Below are positions 17,376 through 25,686 of a DNA stretch of 64,000 bases, piece by piece. Made by a program: the position numbers and the translations under genes. The stretch is taken from the NCBI GenBank assembly GCA_002127285.1, contig NFUW01000002.1:381744-445743 (forward strand), read 5' to 3'. The notes below the pieces were generated by a model. It ran no database searches and was not told the origin of the DNA. It saw only the letters and a program-made list of their open reading frames with translations. Position 1 is the first letter of the stretch, and each line of letters begins with the position of its first letter. Origin of the DNA: Chitinophagaceae bacterium IBVUCB1. Lineage in GTDB: Bacteria; Bacteroidota; Bacteroidia; Chitinophagales; Chitinophagaceae.

Positions 17376-17822
17376 ATGAAATCAGGTTCAAGCAAAAAAG
17401 ATACGACAAGCAAAAAAAGCGCACCCGCAAAAGCGGCCCCGAAAAAAGCATCTTCAAAGCCTGCTAAAAAGGTAGATGAAGATGATGAAGACGAACTGGA
17501 CGAGGAAGAGACGCCCAAGAAAAAAGTTGCTGCTAAGAAAACGACAGCAAGCAAAGCGAAGAGCAAAGACGATGACGATGATGATGACGATGATGATGTA
17601 GATGATGAGGATATGGACGATGATGGCTTTGGCGAAGAGGAAGAAGATTACGATATAGACAAAGACTTTGAAGAATTTGACTTGCCGAAATCTAAAACCA
17701 AAAGCGGCGGCGGCAAAAAATCATCTAAAGATGATGATTTTGATGTGGACGATGATTTCAAAGACCTTGGCTTCTTTAGCGAAGACAGTGGCGGATTTGA
17801 CGACGATGATGATGATTTTTAA
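17376..17822 (+). CDS. Low-complexity, highly charged protein (Lys/Ala then Asp/Glu)
   Basis: A 148-residue protein without a recognisable fold. Residues 1-35 are Lys/Ala/Ser-rich, like histone H1 or SWI-type tails. From about residue 34 there are acidic blocks alternating with Lys/Ala blocks. There is a run of ten Asp near residues 65-74, and the protein ends DDDDDDF. It is almost surely disordered; it might bind nucleic acid, basic proteins or divalent metals. The acidic arm recalls the delta subunit of Firmicutes RNA polymerase, but there is no folded N-terminal domain. It starts 86 bases after purA; pabB starts 17 bases after it. Confidence 0.75.
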   Translation: MKSGSSKKDTTSKKSAPAKAAPKKASSKPAKKVDEDDEDELDEEETPKKKVAAKKTTASKAKSKDDDDDDDDDDVDDEDMDDDGFGEEEEDYDIDKDFEEFDLPKSKTKSGGGKKSSKDDDFDVDDDFKDLGFFSEDSGGFDDDDDDF

Positions 17823-17839
17823 TCATTAAACGCAGGCTA

Positions 17840-19129
17840 TTGCAAAGACAAACAGCAACATTCGACATTGCCGCAGGGCGATACGATATACTGAAACACG
17901 AAATGCTGAACTGGGCACAACAGTTCAGCATTTTTCTTTTTCTTGATAGCAATAGCTATACCGATACGTATAGCCGCTACGAGTGCATGCTGGCCATTGG
18001 CGCGCACGAGCATGTAGCTTTTACTTCATTGGCAGATGTGCAGCAATGGCACGATGCACACAAAGACTGGCTTTTTGGACATATAGCCTACGATTGCAAA
18101 AACGAACTGGAGCCCAAACTATCATCTCGTCACAATGAAAAATTGGCTTTCGCTCCACTGTATTTTTTCTGTCCCGAGATTGTATGTACGGTCAATACAG
18201 ATAAAACAAAACTGACGATAGAGAGTGTGGGTATTACCCCGCTCGAGGTGTATAAGTCTATGCTCTTTGCCATGCCCGATGAAGAACCTGCCCTGCTGCC
18301 CAAATTGTCTTTTACACAGCGTATAGATAAAGCCAAATACCTGCAAACGATAGATGCACTGCGCAGCCACATCAAAGAAGGCGACTGCTACGAAATCAAT
18401 TTTTGCAACGAGGGATATTGCACGGGGGCAGATGTAGCACCGCTGCAAGTCTATTACGCGCTCAATAAATTATCGCCCGCGCCTTTTGCAGCGTTTTACA
18501 GAAATGATGAATCGTACCTAATGTGTGCCAGCCCCGAACGGTATTTGCGCAAAGCGGGTAGTACCATTACATCACAACCCATCAAAGGCACTGCCAAGCG
18601 TGGTGCCGATGCGTTGGAAGACGAAGCGCAGAAACAAGCATTGCAAAACAGCATAAAAGACCGTGCAGAGAATGTGATGATAGCTGACTTGGTGCGCAAC
18701 GATATAGCCCGCAGTTGCGAAACGGGTAGTGTGCGTGCATACGAATTATTTGGCATCTACACCTTTCCGCAAGTACACCAGATGATAAGTACCATCAGCG
18801 GCACACTGCGCAGCGATGCGGTTTTTACAGATGCTATCCGTTACAGCTTCCCGATGGGTAGCATGACGGGCGCACCCAAAATAAAAGTGATGCAACTGAT
18901 AGACAGGTACGAGCAAACCCGCCGCGAATTGTTTGCCGGCACGGTAGGTTATATAACACCTGCTGCTGATTTCGATTTCAACGTCATCATCCGCAGTCTG
19001 TTTTACAATGCCGATGCTCAATACCTGTCTTACCAAACAGGCGGAGCTATTACATACGATAGCACCCCCGAACAGGAATGGGAAGAAATGCGTCTGAAAG
19101 CGTGGGCGTTGGAAAGGATATTTAGTTAG
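17840..19129 (+). CDS. pabB: Aminodeoxychorismate synthase component I / anthranilate synthase-like
   Basis: A chorismate-utilising enzyme of 429 residues, expected to aminate chorismate for p-aminobenzoate (folate). The C-terminal half holds the catalytic blocks CYEINFCNEG, SPERYLR, PIKGTAKRG, DRAENVMIADLVRND, SFPMGSMTGAPK and GGAITYDSTPEQEWEE. I use the TTG at 17840, because the segment TATFDIAAGRYDILKHEMLNWAQQF looks like family sequence; ATG 17903 is the alternative. No trpG/pabA amidotransferase is adjacent. The stop overlaps the convergent lipoprotein gene by 8 bases. Confidence 0.85.
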   Translation: MQRQTATFDIAAGRYDILKHEMLNWAQQFSIFLFLDSNSYTDTYSRYECMLAIGAHEHVAFTSLADVQQWHDAHKDWLFGHIAYDCKNELEPKLSSRHNEKLAFAPLYFFCPEIVCTVNTDKTKLTIESVGITPLEVYKSMLFAMPDEEPALLPKLSFTQRIDKAKYLQTIDALRSHIKEGDCYEINFCNEGYCTGADVAPLQVYYALNKLSPAPFAAFYRNDESYLMCASPERYLRKAGSTITSQPIKGTAKRGADALEDEAQKQALQNSIKDRAENVMIADLVRNDIARSCETGSVRAYELFGIYTFPQVHQMISTISGTLRSDAVFTDAIRYSFPMGSMTGAPKIKVMQLIDRYEQTRRELFAGTVGYITPAADFDFNVIIRSLFYNADAQYLSYQTGGAITYDSTPEQEWEEMRLKAWALERIFS

Positions 19130-19331
19130 TCAGCCTGCAATTATAAGTGCCGTCGTCAGCATTCGGAGGATCATTGCGGGATGTGCATTTTTTCTTAGCT
19201 CTATCTGCATTCATGGCTTTAACAGGTGATGTAAATTCTCCACCCCATCCGCTCTCGCAGGTACAGTTATAAGATTTGCTGCAAGAAGTTAAGAGTAATA
19301 GCGCGACTGCAAGAGGTAGTAGCATCTTCAT
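19122..19331 (-). CDS. Small Cys-rich lipoprotein (family member 1)
   Basis: A 69-residue putative lipoprotein. Its signal peptide ends in a lipobox LLTSC (lipid Cys 17). The mature part is only about 52 residues and contains Cys 23, 25, 49 and 65. The spacing C-x3-Y-x-C-x-C after the lipid Cys and the A-x3-C further on recur exactly in the genes at 26807 and 40118. Four mature cysteines could form two disulfides or bind metal. ATG 19331 is the start; Met 3 is an alternative. The function is unknown. Confidence 0.72.
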   Translation of the reverse strand: MKMLLPLAVALLLLTSCSKSYNCTCESGWGGEFTSPVKAMNADRAKKKCTSRNDPPNADDGTYNCRLTN

Positions 19332-19881
19332 TTTAACTCAGGTTTTAGATTAAGTATAAAATTAGATAACAATCTTCTAAAACAAAGATGTTCTGCAAGG
19401 ACACCCAGCATAGCAGTTTTTACATTTTTTGTTTTCCGTTGTAGCAATTTGTTATAAAAACAACTCATTCCGTTAGATTGCTTCGTGCTCACAACGGCAT
19501 GAGCGATTAGCATTCCTTAGCTTGGCAGTACAGTAGTAATGTAGTTTAATAGATAGCCTCAGCCATCCGCAGGTAACTGATGGCTGTACCCTTTTCTTTG
19601 TTTCTTTCTTTTGGATAAGCAAAAGAAAGAAAGGAAGCGTGGGTAAGAGCATGGCAAACAACTCGCAACAAGCAACCACTCATTCCGTGAGGTTGCTTCG
19701 CTATCACTCACAAAGACGAATAATTTTTAATCATGTAGCTGCAAACCAATAAATACTGTTCAGAGAACGGAGTTTTATCTTTAGTTCAGGGTGCCCCGCG
19801 GAACATCCTGAACAGCATAATAGTATGCCGATTTTTTAGTTTGGCAAATAATTTGCTTTACATCTGCAAAAAACCAACAAG
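19332..19881. repeat. 550-base non-coding stretch rich in palindromes and a direct repeat
   Basis: No credible gene. It contains an imperfect direct repeat (about 19463-19496 and 19678-19713, both ACTCATTCCGT then TTGCTTCG). There are three hairpins: 19560-19567 with 19579-19586; a perfect 13-bp TTTCTTTCTTTTG arm at 19601-19613 with 19620-19632; and 19784-19793 with 19804-19813 (GTTCAGGGTG/CATCCTGAAC). This mix looks like REP-type or miniature-element remnants. Whether they recur elsewhere in the genome cannot be seen here. Confidence 0.55.
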
Positions 19882-20577
19882 TTGAAAAAGCTATTCCTCT
19901 TTTCCGTACTCGCAGTATCATTAACGTATAGTTGCAAAAAAGTAGATTCAAACGATCTGAAAGAGACCGTGCCTTACTACCAGTCTTACAGCGTCTATTT
20001 CGATAAGGATGCTAACAGTACTGAGGCATCTGCCACATTTAGGGTAAGGGATGCAAACGCCACAAGGGTAGAACTATCAAACGGTGCAAGCGTTACGGCA
20101 AATGGCACGGCGGGTACTACCCACTTCCTGTCGCCAACTGACTACAAGTGGACTTTTACGGGCATCAAAGATGTAAGCTTTGTGCTCAATAAAAATGGTG
20201 GTGCAGTATTGACGAATACTGCTCAACTTGCAGATATTAACCCTATCAATTTCGGCACAAGTTTCCCCGCATCTGCAAACAAGTCAGCAGGTTTCAGCTT
20301 TACTTGGGGCAGCATACCCATAGCCAATGGCGAAACACTAACTGTAACCATCAGCACACCAGACTCTGCATCTGCCAAAACCAAAATTTACAACGCTACT
20401 AATAGCAATCAAACGGTAACCTTTACCCCCGCAGATATGCAGCATATGGCTACAGGCACCATGACGGTTGAAATGATACGTTACAAATCAAAAGAATTAG
20501 ATGCCCCCGATGGTACATCTACCGGCAGTATAGCCTTGCGATACAGGCTCAGCAAACAAATACCGCTCAACCCATAG
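19882..20577 (+). CDS. Putative outer-surface lipoprotein, unknown function
   Basis: A 231-residue protein starting at TTG 19882 (MKKLFLFSVLAVSLTYSCKK). LTYSC acts as a lipobox, with Lys-Lys right after the Cys. The mature part is rich in Ser, Thr, Ala and Asn, and has beta-type patterns such as ATFRVRDANATRVELSNG, DYKWTFTGIKDVSFVLNKNG and GETLTVTISTPDSASAKTK, suggesting one or two beta-sandwich domains. I recognise no family. A terminator follows at 20590-20620. Confidence 0.72.
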   Translation: MKKLFLFSVLAVSLTYSCKKVDSNDLKETVPYYQSYSVYFDKDANSTEASATFRVRDANATRVELSNGASVTANGTAGTTHFLSPTDYKWTFTGIKDVSFVLNKNGGAVLTNTAQLADINPINFGTSFPASANKSAGFSFTWGSIPIANGETLTVTISTPDSASAKTKIYNATNSNQTVTFTPADMQHMATGTMTVEMIRYKSKELDAPDGTSTGSIALRYRLSKQIPLNP

Positions 20578-20589
20578 AGTAAGCACATA

Positions 20590-20620
20590 AAAAAACGCGG
20601 ACTTCATATCCGCGTTTTTT
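20590..20620. terminator. Bidirectional terminator
   Basis: An 11-bp perfect stem (20590-20600 with 20610-20620) has A6 on one side and T6 on the other. It sits between the plus-strand gene ending at 20577 and the minus-strand gene ending at 20628. Confidence 0.92.
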
Positions 20621-20627
20621 AGTTTCC

Positions 20628-21050
20628 TTACTTCGCCGTTATCACATCCTTGCCGCTTAGCTTATTTACATGGCAGCAGTCGGCATTAATGGCAAATGGT
20701 TCTCTCACCACTTCTTTGCCGCCCTTAGTACCTATAAAGTAAAAGGTATCACTCATGTTTTGCATCTTGGTCAGGTAGCCATCGTCCAGCACCACATAGC
20801 TGCTGTCGTACCACATCATGGGTTGCTGGCTGCGGTATATATCACCGTTGGTTTTGCGTTGGCTATAGGCATCGTCAAGCACCACCGCCCTGCCATTGGC
20901 ATCTACCACTTTGGTATTTATCATAGCAAACATAGCTGTACAAGCCACCCTCTCGCAGCCTGTATGGCTATGACGGTGCTTGTGGCAAGAAGATGATGTA
21001 GTGATGATATAACAAATAGCCAATATAGCAGCATATATTGTAGTACGCAT
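20628..21050 (-). CDS. Putative secreted or lipid-anchored protein with His-rich N terminus
   Basis: A 140-residue protein. It has a hydrophobic signal (TTIYAAILAICYIITTSSSC), then HKHRHSHTGCERVAC, a dense His/Cys cluster that may bind a transition metal. SSSC is a weak lipobox, so lipidation is uncertain. The rest includes MFAMINTKVVDANGRAVVLDDAYSQRK, which looks like a carboxypeptidase-regulatory-type beta strand pair, and DDGYLTKMQN. It ends in NADCCHVNKLSGKDVI with a Cys-Cys-His. I do not know the family. Confidence 0.7.
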   Translation of the reverse strand: MRTTIYAAILAICYIITTSSSCHKHRHSHTGCERVACTAMFAMINTKVVDANGRAVVLDDAYSQRKTNGDIYRSQQPMMWYDSSYVVLDDGYLTKMQNMSDTFYFIGTKGGKEVVREPFAINADCCHVNKLSGKDVITAK

Positions 21051-21566
21051 TGGTAGTTTTTTTACTGTATATGCAAAACTAATGCCAGTTATCTATTAAG
21101 TAACGAAATTGTATTAACAAAACAATTATTTTGCGTATATTTGCTATTAATAAATCAAGCTCTTTATCATGCTGCCTTATCATTTTAACACGGGTAAACT
21201 TCAAATGAATCCCGATTGATATATGTTGCCAAAATACACCCAACAAAAAACGGCAACAAAACGAAACATTTTTGTTAACGGAATTGGTTTACTGGTACTT
21301 ACAGATGTATATTTTATATAACTGTTGCCTGTTCTGCCCACCCATGTTTCGCTAAGCATCGAATATCGTTTTATATGCTATGTAATGTTCGCAAAACCAA
21401 ATCTGGGTAAATCATATAAATCCAATTAATCATGGTTCAGATATCCCGCTTCAATTCACCCGTGTGGATAAATGCACCCTGCCTGTCCCTGCCTTTTTCG
21501 TTATTTTGTATAGCAGGTATTTTGGTAATCCTTGCAATCCATTAATCGAGATAATACAGGTTCAAA
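21051..21566. other. 516-base non-coding stretch upstream of dnaE
   Basis: No gene of normal size. A TATATTTG box lies at 21136-21143 (plus strand), followed 25 bases later by a 16-codon open frame at 21169-21219 (MLPYHFNTGKLQMNPD). No terminator hairpin was found. It may hold a long dnaE leader, a leader peptide or a small RNA; none is proven. Confidence 0.4.
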
Positions 21567-24500
21567 TTGAAGTTTTCCCATTTACATAATCATACCCAGT
21601 TCTCCTTGCTCGATGGCGCATCATCTATCGGCAGGCTATACGACAAAGCCGCGAAAGACCGGATGCCCGCCATGGCCATAACCGACCACGGCAATATGTT
21701 TGGCGTGTTCGAGTTTGTGTCTCAGGCTTGGAAGAATACCAAAGTAGTAGGCAAGCGAGAGGATGGTAAAGACATTGTAGAACCGGTGGTGAAGCCAGTC
21801 ATAGGCTGCGAGTTCTATCTGGTAGAAGACAGGACGAAACGCCAGTTCAGCCGCGATGAAAAAGATGCCCGTTACCACCAGTTGCTATTGGCAAAAGACG
21901 AAACAGGCTACCGCAATCTGGCAAAGCTATGCTCGCTGGGTTATATGGAAGGGTTGTATGGCAAATACCCCCGTATAGACCGTGAACTGGTAGAGAAGTA
22001 TCATGAGGGATTGATAGCCACTACCTGCTGCCTCGGCGCGCAAGTGCCACGGACCATATTGAAGAAGGGCGAGGAAGAAGCCGAAAAAGTGTTTCAATGG
22101 TGGCACAATCTCTTTGGCGATGATTACTATGTAGAAGTGCAACGGCACGATATACCCGAGCAGATAAAAGTAAACGAGGTATTGCTGAAGTTTGCCCGCA
22201 AGTATAATGTACCCGTCATAGCATCCAACGATTCGCATTATGTAGATAGGGAAGATGCCAATGCGCACGATATATTGTTGTGCATCAACACGGGCGAAAA
22301 GCAAAGTACGCCTACCAATAAAGACTTTGCAGACGATGACGAGCAGCGACCCAAAGATACCCGCTTCGCTTTCTACAACGACCAGTTCTACTTCAAGAAC
22401 ACCGACGAGATGTCGAAGCTCTTTGCCGACCTACCCGAGGCGATTGATAATACCAACCTGATAGTTGATAAGATAAAGCCCATGAAGCTGGAGCGGGAGA
22501 TACTATTACCCCACTTCAAAGTACCCGAAAACTTTAAAGACGATCAGGACGGTTATCTGGAATACATCACTTGGGAAGGTGCAAAGGAACGCTACAAAGA
22601 ACTGACGCCTGAGATAGAAGACCGCATCAAGTTCGAGTTGTTTACCATCCGTACGATGGGCTTTGCAGGCTACTTTCTCATTGTTAGCGACTTCATCAAA
22701 GCAGGGCGCGATTTGGGGGTGTTTGTAGGGCCGGGGCGCGGCAGTGCGGCAGGCAGCGCGGTGGCATATTGTATTGGTATTACCAATATAGACCCCATCA
22801 AATACAACTTGCTGTTTGAGCGTTTCCTTAACCCTGAGCGCAAGAGCATGCCCGATATAGATACCGACTTTGACGACGTAGGCAGGCAGAAAGTGATAGA
22901 CTATGTGGTAGATAAATATGGCAAGAACCAAGTGGCGCATATCGTTACCTATGGTACGATGGCTGCCAAAATGAGCATCAAAGATGTAGCCCGCGCGCTC
23001 GACCTGCCACTGCCCGATAGCAACGCGCTGGCAAAGCTGGTGCCCGAACGCCCCGGTATAGCACTGAAGCGTGTGCTGCATGCCCCTGTAAAAGGTGATG
23101 GCAGTCTGGAACAGAAAGAGGGCTTAGGAGCGGAAGAACTGGAAGGAGTGAACAAGCTGCGAGAGATATACAATGACGAAAAGCTGCTGCAAAGCAAAGT
23201 GCTGCACGAGGCCGAAAAGCTGGAAGGCTCTGTACGCAATACGGGCATACACGCTGCGGGCATCATCATAGCACCCAAAGACCTGACGGAACTGATACCC
23301 GTAGCCACCACCAAAGATGTGGACTTGCTGATAACGCAATACGAAGGTGGCATCATTGAGAATGCAGGCGTTATCAAGATGGACTTTTTGGGACTCAAAA
23401 CCCTGACAATCCTTAAAGATGCACTGGCACTCATCAAGCGAAACTATGGCTTGGAGATAGACCTCGATACCATACCGTTGGACGATGCAGCTACTTATGA
23501 GCTATACCAGCGTGGAGAAACCAATGGTACGTTTCAGTTTGAAAGCCCGGGCATGCAGAAGTACCTGCGCGAGTTGAAGCCCGACAAGTTTGACGACCTG
23601 ATAGCCATGAACGCCCTGTACCGCCCCGGCCCGCTGGAATACATACCCAACTTCATCAAGCGGAAGCATGGTGAAGAGGCGATTGTGTACGATGTGGACG
23701 ATATGAAGGAATACCTGGAAGAGACCTATGGTATTACCGTGTATCAGGAGCAGGTAATGTTGCTGTCGCAAAAGCTGGCAGGCTTTAGTAAAGGCGATGC
23801 AGACGTGCTTCGCAAGGCAATGGGTAAGAAGCAAAAAGCTGTACTCGATAAAATGAAAGGGCAGTTTGTAGAGGGTGCAAAAGCAAAAGGCCACCCTGAA
23901 GACAAACTGAATAAGATATGGACAGACTGGGAGGCATTTGCCCAGTATGCTTTTAACAAATCACACTCTACCTGTTATGCTTTTGTGGCATATCAGACGG
24001 CTTATCTCAAAGCGCATTACCCTGCCGAGTTTATGGCGGCGGTACTCAACAACCAGGGCAATATCGATAAGATAAAGTTCTACATGGAAGAGTGCCAGCG
24101 TATGGGCTTGCAGGTATTGGGGCCCGATGTTAACGAAAGCCTGAAAGGCTTTGCCGTTAGCGGCGAACGGGTGATACGCTTTGGCATGAACGCCATAAAA
24201 GGTGTAGGCGAGGCTGCGGTAGAAGACGTTATTGCCGAGCGGGAGAAGAACGGTAAGTATGCTACTGTATATGATTTCATAGCCCGCATCAATCAGCGCA
24301 CAGTCAATAAGAAATCGCTGGAAAGCCTTGTACTGGCAGGCGCGTTGGATTGCTTTACAGATATGCACCGTGCGCAGTACTTCTATATGCCGCCAACAGA
24401 CCCCATAAGTGGTTTGGAGCGTTTGGTACGCTTTGGCAATCAGGTGCAGGCAAGTACCTCTATGGCCACCAGCAGCCTGTTTGGCGATGCTGCCATGCCC

Positions 24501-25184
24501 GATGTAAAGCCGCCACAAATGCCGCTTTGCGAGCCATGGGCACTGCCCGAATTATTAGACAGAGAGAAAGAAGTAGTAGGCATCTACCTGAGCGCACACC
24601 CGCTGGATGGTTATAAGTTCGAGATGGAGCATTATGGTTTTACGCCCATCAGCGATATAGAGAAGCTGCGCGGGCGTACCATACGCATAGCAGGGTATGT
24701 AACTGATGCCGCCCACATGACGACCAAAAAAGGTAGCAAATTCGGCAAGCTGGTACTGAATGATTACAGTGGCCATCAGGAGATAGTGTTTTGGGAGAAC
24801 AACTATGTACAGTATAGCAACTATATAGACAACGGGCAGAAACTGCTGATAACGGGTATGTACCAGGAACACAAATACCGTCCGGGTGTGATGGAGTTTC
24901 AGATACAGGGTATCTCGTTACTAGACCAGGTACGGAAGAGTATGACAAGGCGTGTGAACCTGCACATACCGCTTGGCAAGATAGATGACGTACTGGCGCA
25001 ATTCATATATGATAATGTGAAGCAGCACCCCGGCCATACCGAACTGACCATTACCGTATGGGATGAAGAAGCCGATACCACCGTGAAGCTGCGTACCAAT
25101 GGCATGAAAGTGGAACTGAACGACAGCCTGATACAGTTTATGACAGGTACAGAAACGGTGGAATATAAGGTGGAAGTAGGGTAG
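21567..25184 (+). CDS. dnaE: DNA polymerase III subunit alpha
   Basis: Replicative polymerase of 1205 residues. The N-terminal PHP domain shows SHLHNHTQFSLLDGASS and AITDHGNMFGVFEF. The C-family catalytic motif PDIDTDFDD is at about residues 429-437, preceded by GPGRGSAAGSAVAY. Later come MNALYRPGPLEYIP, YQEQVMLLSQKLAGFS, the helix-hairpin-helix region (NAIKGVGEAAVEDVI) and a C-terminal OB domain (RIAGYVTDAAHMTTKKG). The start is TTG 21567 (MKFSHLHNHTQ), fixed by the PHP motif. It is preceded by a 516-base non-coding leader. Confidence 0.98.
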   Translation: MKFSHLHNHTQFSLLDGASSIGRLYDKAAKDRMPAMAITDHGNMFGVFEFVSQAWKNTKVVGKREDGKDIVEPVVKPVIGCEFYLVEDRTKRQFSRDEKDARYHQLLLAKDETGYRNLAKLCSLGYMEGLYGKYPRIDRELVEKYHEGLIATTCCLGAQVPRTILKKGEEEAEKVFQWWHNLFGDDYYVEVQRHDIPEQIKVNEVLLKFARKYNVPVIASNDSHYVDREDANAHDILLCINTGEKQSTPTNKDFADDDEQRPKDTRFAFYNDQFYFKNTDEMSKLFADLPEAIDNTNLIVDKIKPMKLEREILLPHFKVPENFKDDQDGYLEYITWEGAKERYKELTPEIEDRIKFELFTIRTMGFAGYFLIVSDFIKAGRDLGVFVGPGRGSAAGSAVAYCIGITNIDPIKYNLLFERFLNPERKSMPDIDTDFDDVGRQKVIDYVVDKYGKNQVAHIVTYGTMAAKMSIKDVARALDLPLPDSNALAKLVPERPGIALKRVLHAPVKGDGSLEQKEGLGAEELEGVNKLREIYNDEKLLQSKVLHEAEKLEGSVRNTGIHAAGIIIAPKDLTELIPVATTKDVDLLITQYEGGIIENAGVIKMDFLGLKTLTILKDALALIKRNYGLEIDLDTIPLDDAATYELYQRGETNGTFQFESPGMQKYLRELKPDKFDDLIAMNALYRPGPLEYIPNFIKRKHGEEAIVYDVDDMKEYLEETYGITVYQEQVMLLSQKLAGFSKGDADVLRKAMGKKQKAVLDKMKGQFVEGAKAKGHPEDKLNKIWTDWEAFAQYAFNKSHSTCYAFVAYQTAYLKAHYPAEFMAAVLNNQGNIDKIKFYMEECQRMGLQVLGPDVNESLKGFAVSGERVIRFGMNAIKGVGEAAVEDVIAEREKNGKYATVYDFIARINQRTVNKKSLESLVLAGALDCFTDMHRAQYFYMPPTDPISGLERLVRFGNQVQASTSMATSSLFGDAAMPDVKPPQMPLCEPWALPELLDREKEVVGIYLSAHPLDGYKFEMEHYGFTPISDIEKLRGRTIRIAGYVTDAAHMTTKKGSKFGKLVLNDYSGHQEIVFWENNYVQYSNYIDNGQKLLITGMYQEHKYRPGVMEFQIQGISLLDQVRKSMTRRVNLHIPLGKIDDVLAQFIYDNVKQHPGHTELTITVWDEEADTTVKLRTNGMKVELNDSLIQFMTGTETVEYKVEVG

Positions 25185-25230
25185 TGGTGGATATTATGTG
25201 ATTATCTTATACCTGTATTACACCCCATTA

Positions 25231-25262
25231 TTGGATGGTATGGCGGAATGGTGTTAACTTTG
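25231..25262 (+). promoter_or_regulatory. Bacteroidota promoter of trxA
   Basis: TTG at 25231-25233 and TAACTTTG at 25255-25262 with 21 bases between. The trxA ATG is 44 bases further on. Confidence 0.75.
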
Positions 25263-25305
25263 TGTTTTCTTATTTTAAACTGAATACTTAAAAAACAACA
25301 GTAAA

Positions 25306-25623
25306 ATGGCAGCAGTATATACCGATGCGAATTTTGATGCAGAAGTACTGAAGACAGACAAATTGAGTGTGATAGACTTTTGGGCACCATGGTGCGGCCC
25401 TTGTCTGGCATTAGGCCCAACCATCGAGGCGCTGGCTACAGAGTATGATGGCAAGGTGAACATAGGTAAGGTGAATGTGGACGAGAACCCCAACCTGTCT
25501 ATCAACTACGGTATCACAAGCATACCTGCCGTCCTGTTCATCAAAAACGGACAGGTTGTTGACAAGCAAGTAGGTGCAGCACCCAAAGGCGTATTTGAAA
25601 AGAAGATACAGTCGCACATGTAA
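25306..25623 (+). CDS. trxA: Thioredoxin
   Basis: A 105-residue cytosolic thioredoxin, the general disulfide reductant for ribonucleotide reductase and others. The active site FWAPWCGPC lies near residues 25-33 and the cis-proline in TSIPAVLFIKNGQVV. There is no signal peptide. The residue after CGPC is Leu rather than the usual Lys/Arg. It has its own promoter and a terminator at 25648-25671, so it is a single-gene unit. Confidence 0.95.
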   Translation: MAAVYTDANFDAEVLKTDKLSVIDFWAPWCGPCLALGPTIEALATEYDGKVNIGKVNVDENPNLSINYGITSIPAVLFIKNGQVVDKQVGAAPKGVFEKKIQSHM

Positions 25624-25647
25624 TTGAGTGTGTCTATATAGTTTCAG

Positions 25648-25671
25648 AAGCCCCGCTAATATGCGGGGCTT
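25648..25671. terminator. Terminator after trxA
   Basis: A 9-bp stem AAGCCCCGC (25648-25656) with GCGGGGCTT (25663-25671), then TGTTATTT. It also faces the convergent minus-strand gene ending at 25687. Confidence 0.88.
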
Positions 25672-25686
25672 TGTTATTTAGCTGGT

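Noticed and set aside
17560-17610. GATGAC-type tandem repeat as a non-coding microsatellite
   Set aside because: It encodes the poly-Asp run of an intact reading frame, so it is explained as coding sequence.
19473-19679. 68-codon minus-strand frame in the repeat-rich gap
   Set aside because: It crosses the hairpin elements and has no recognisable pattern.
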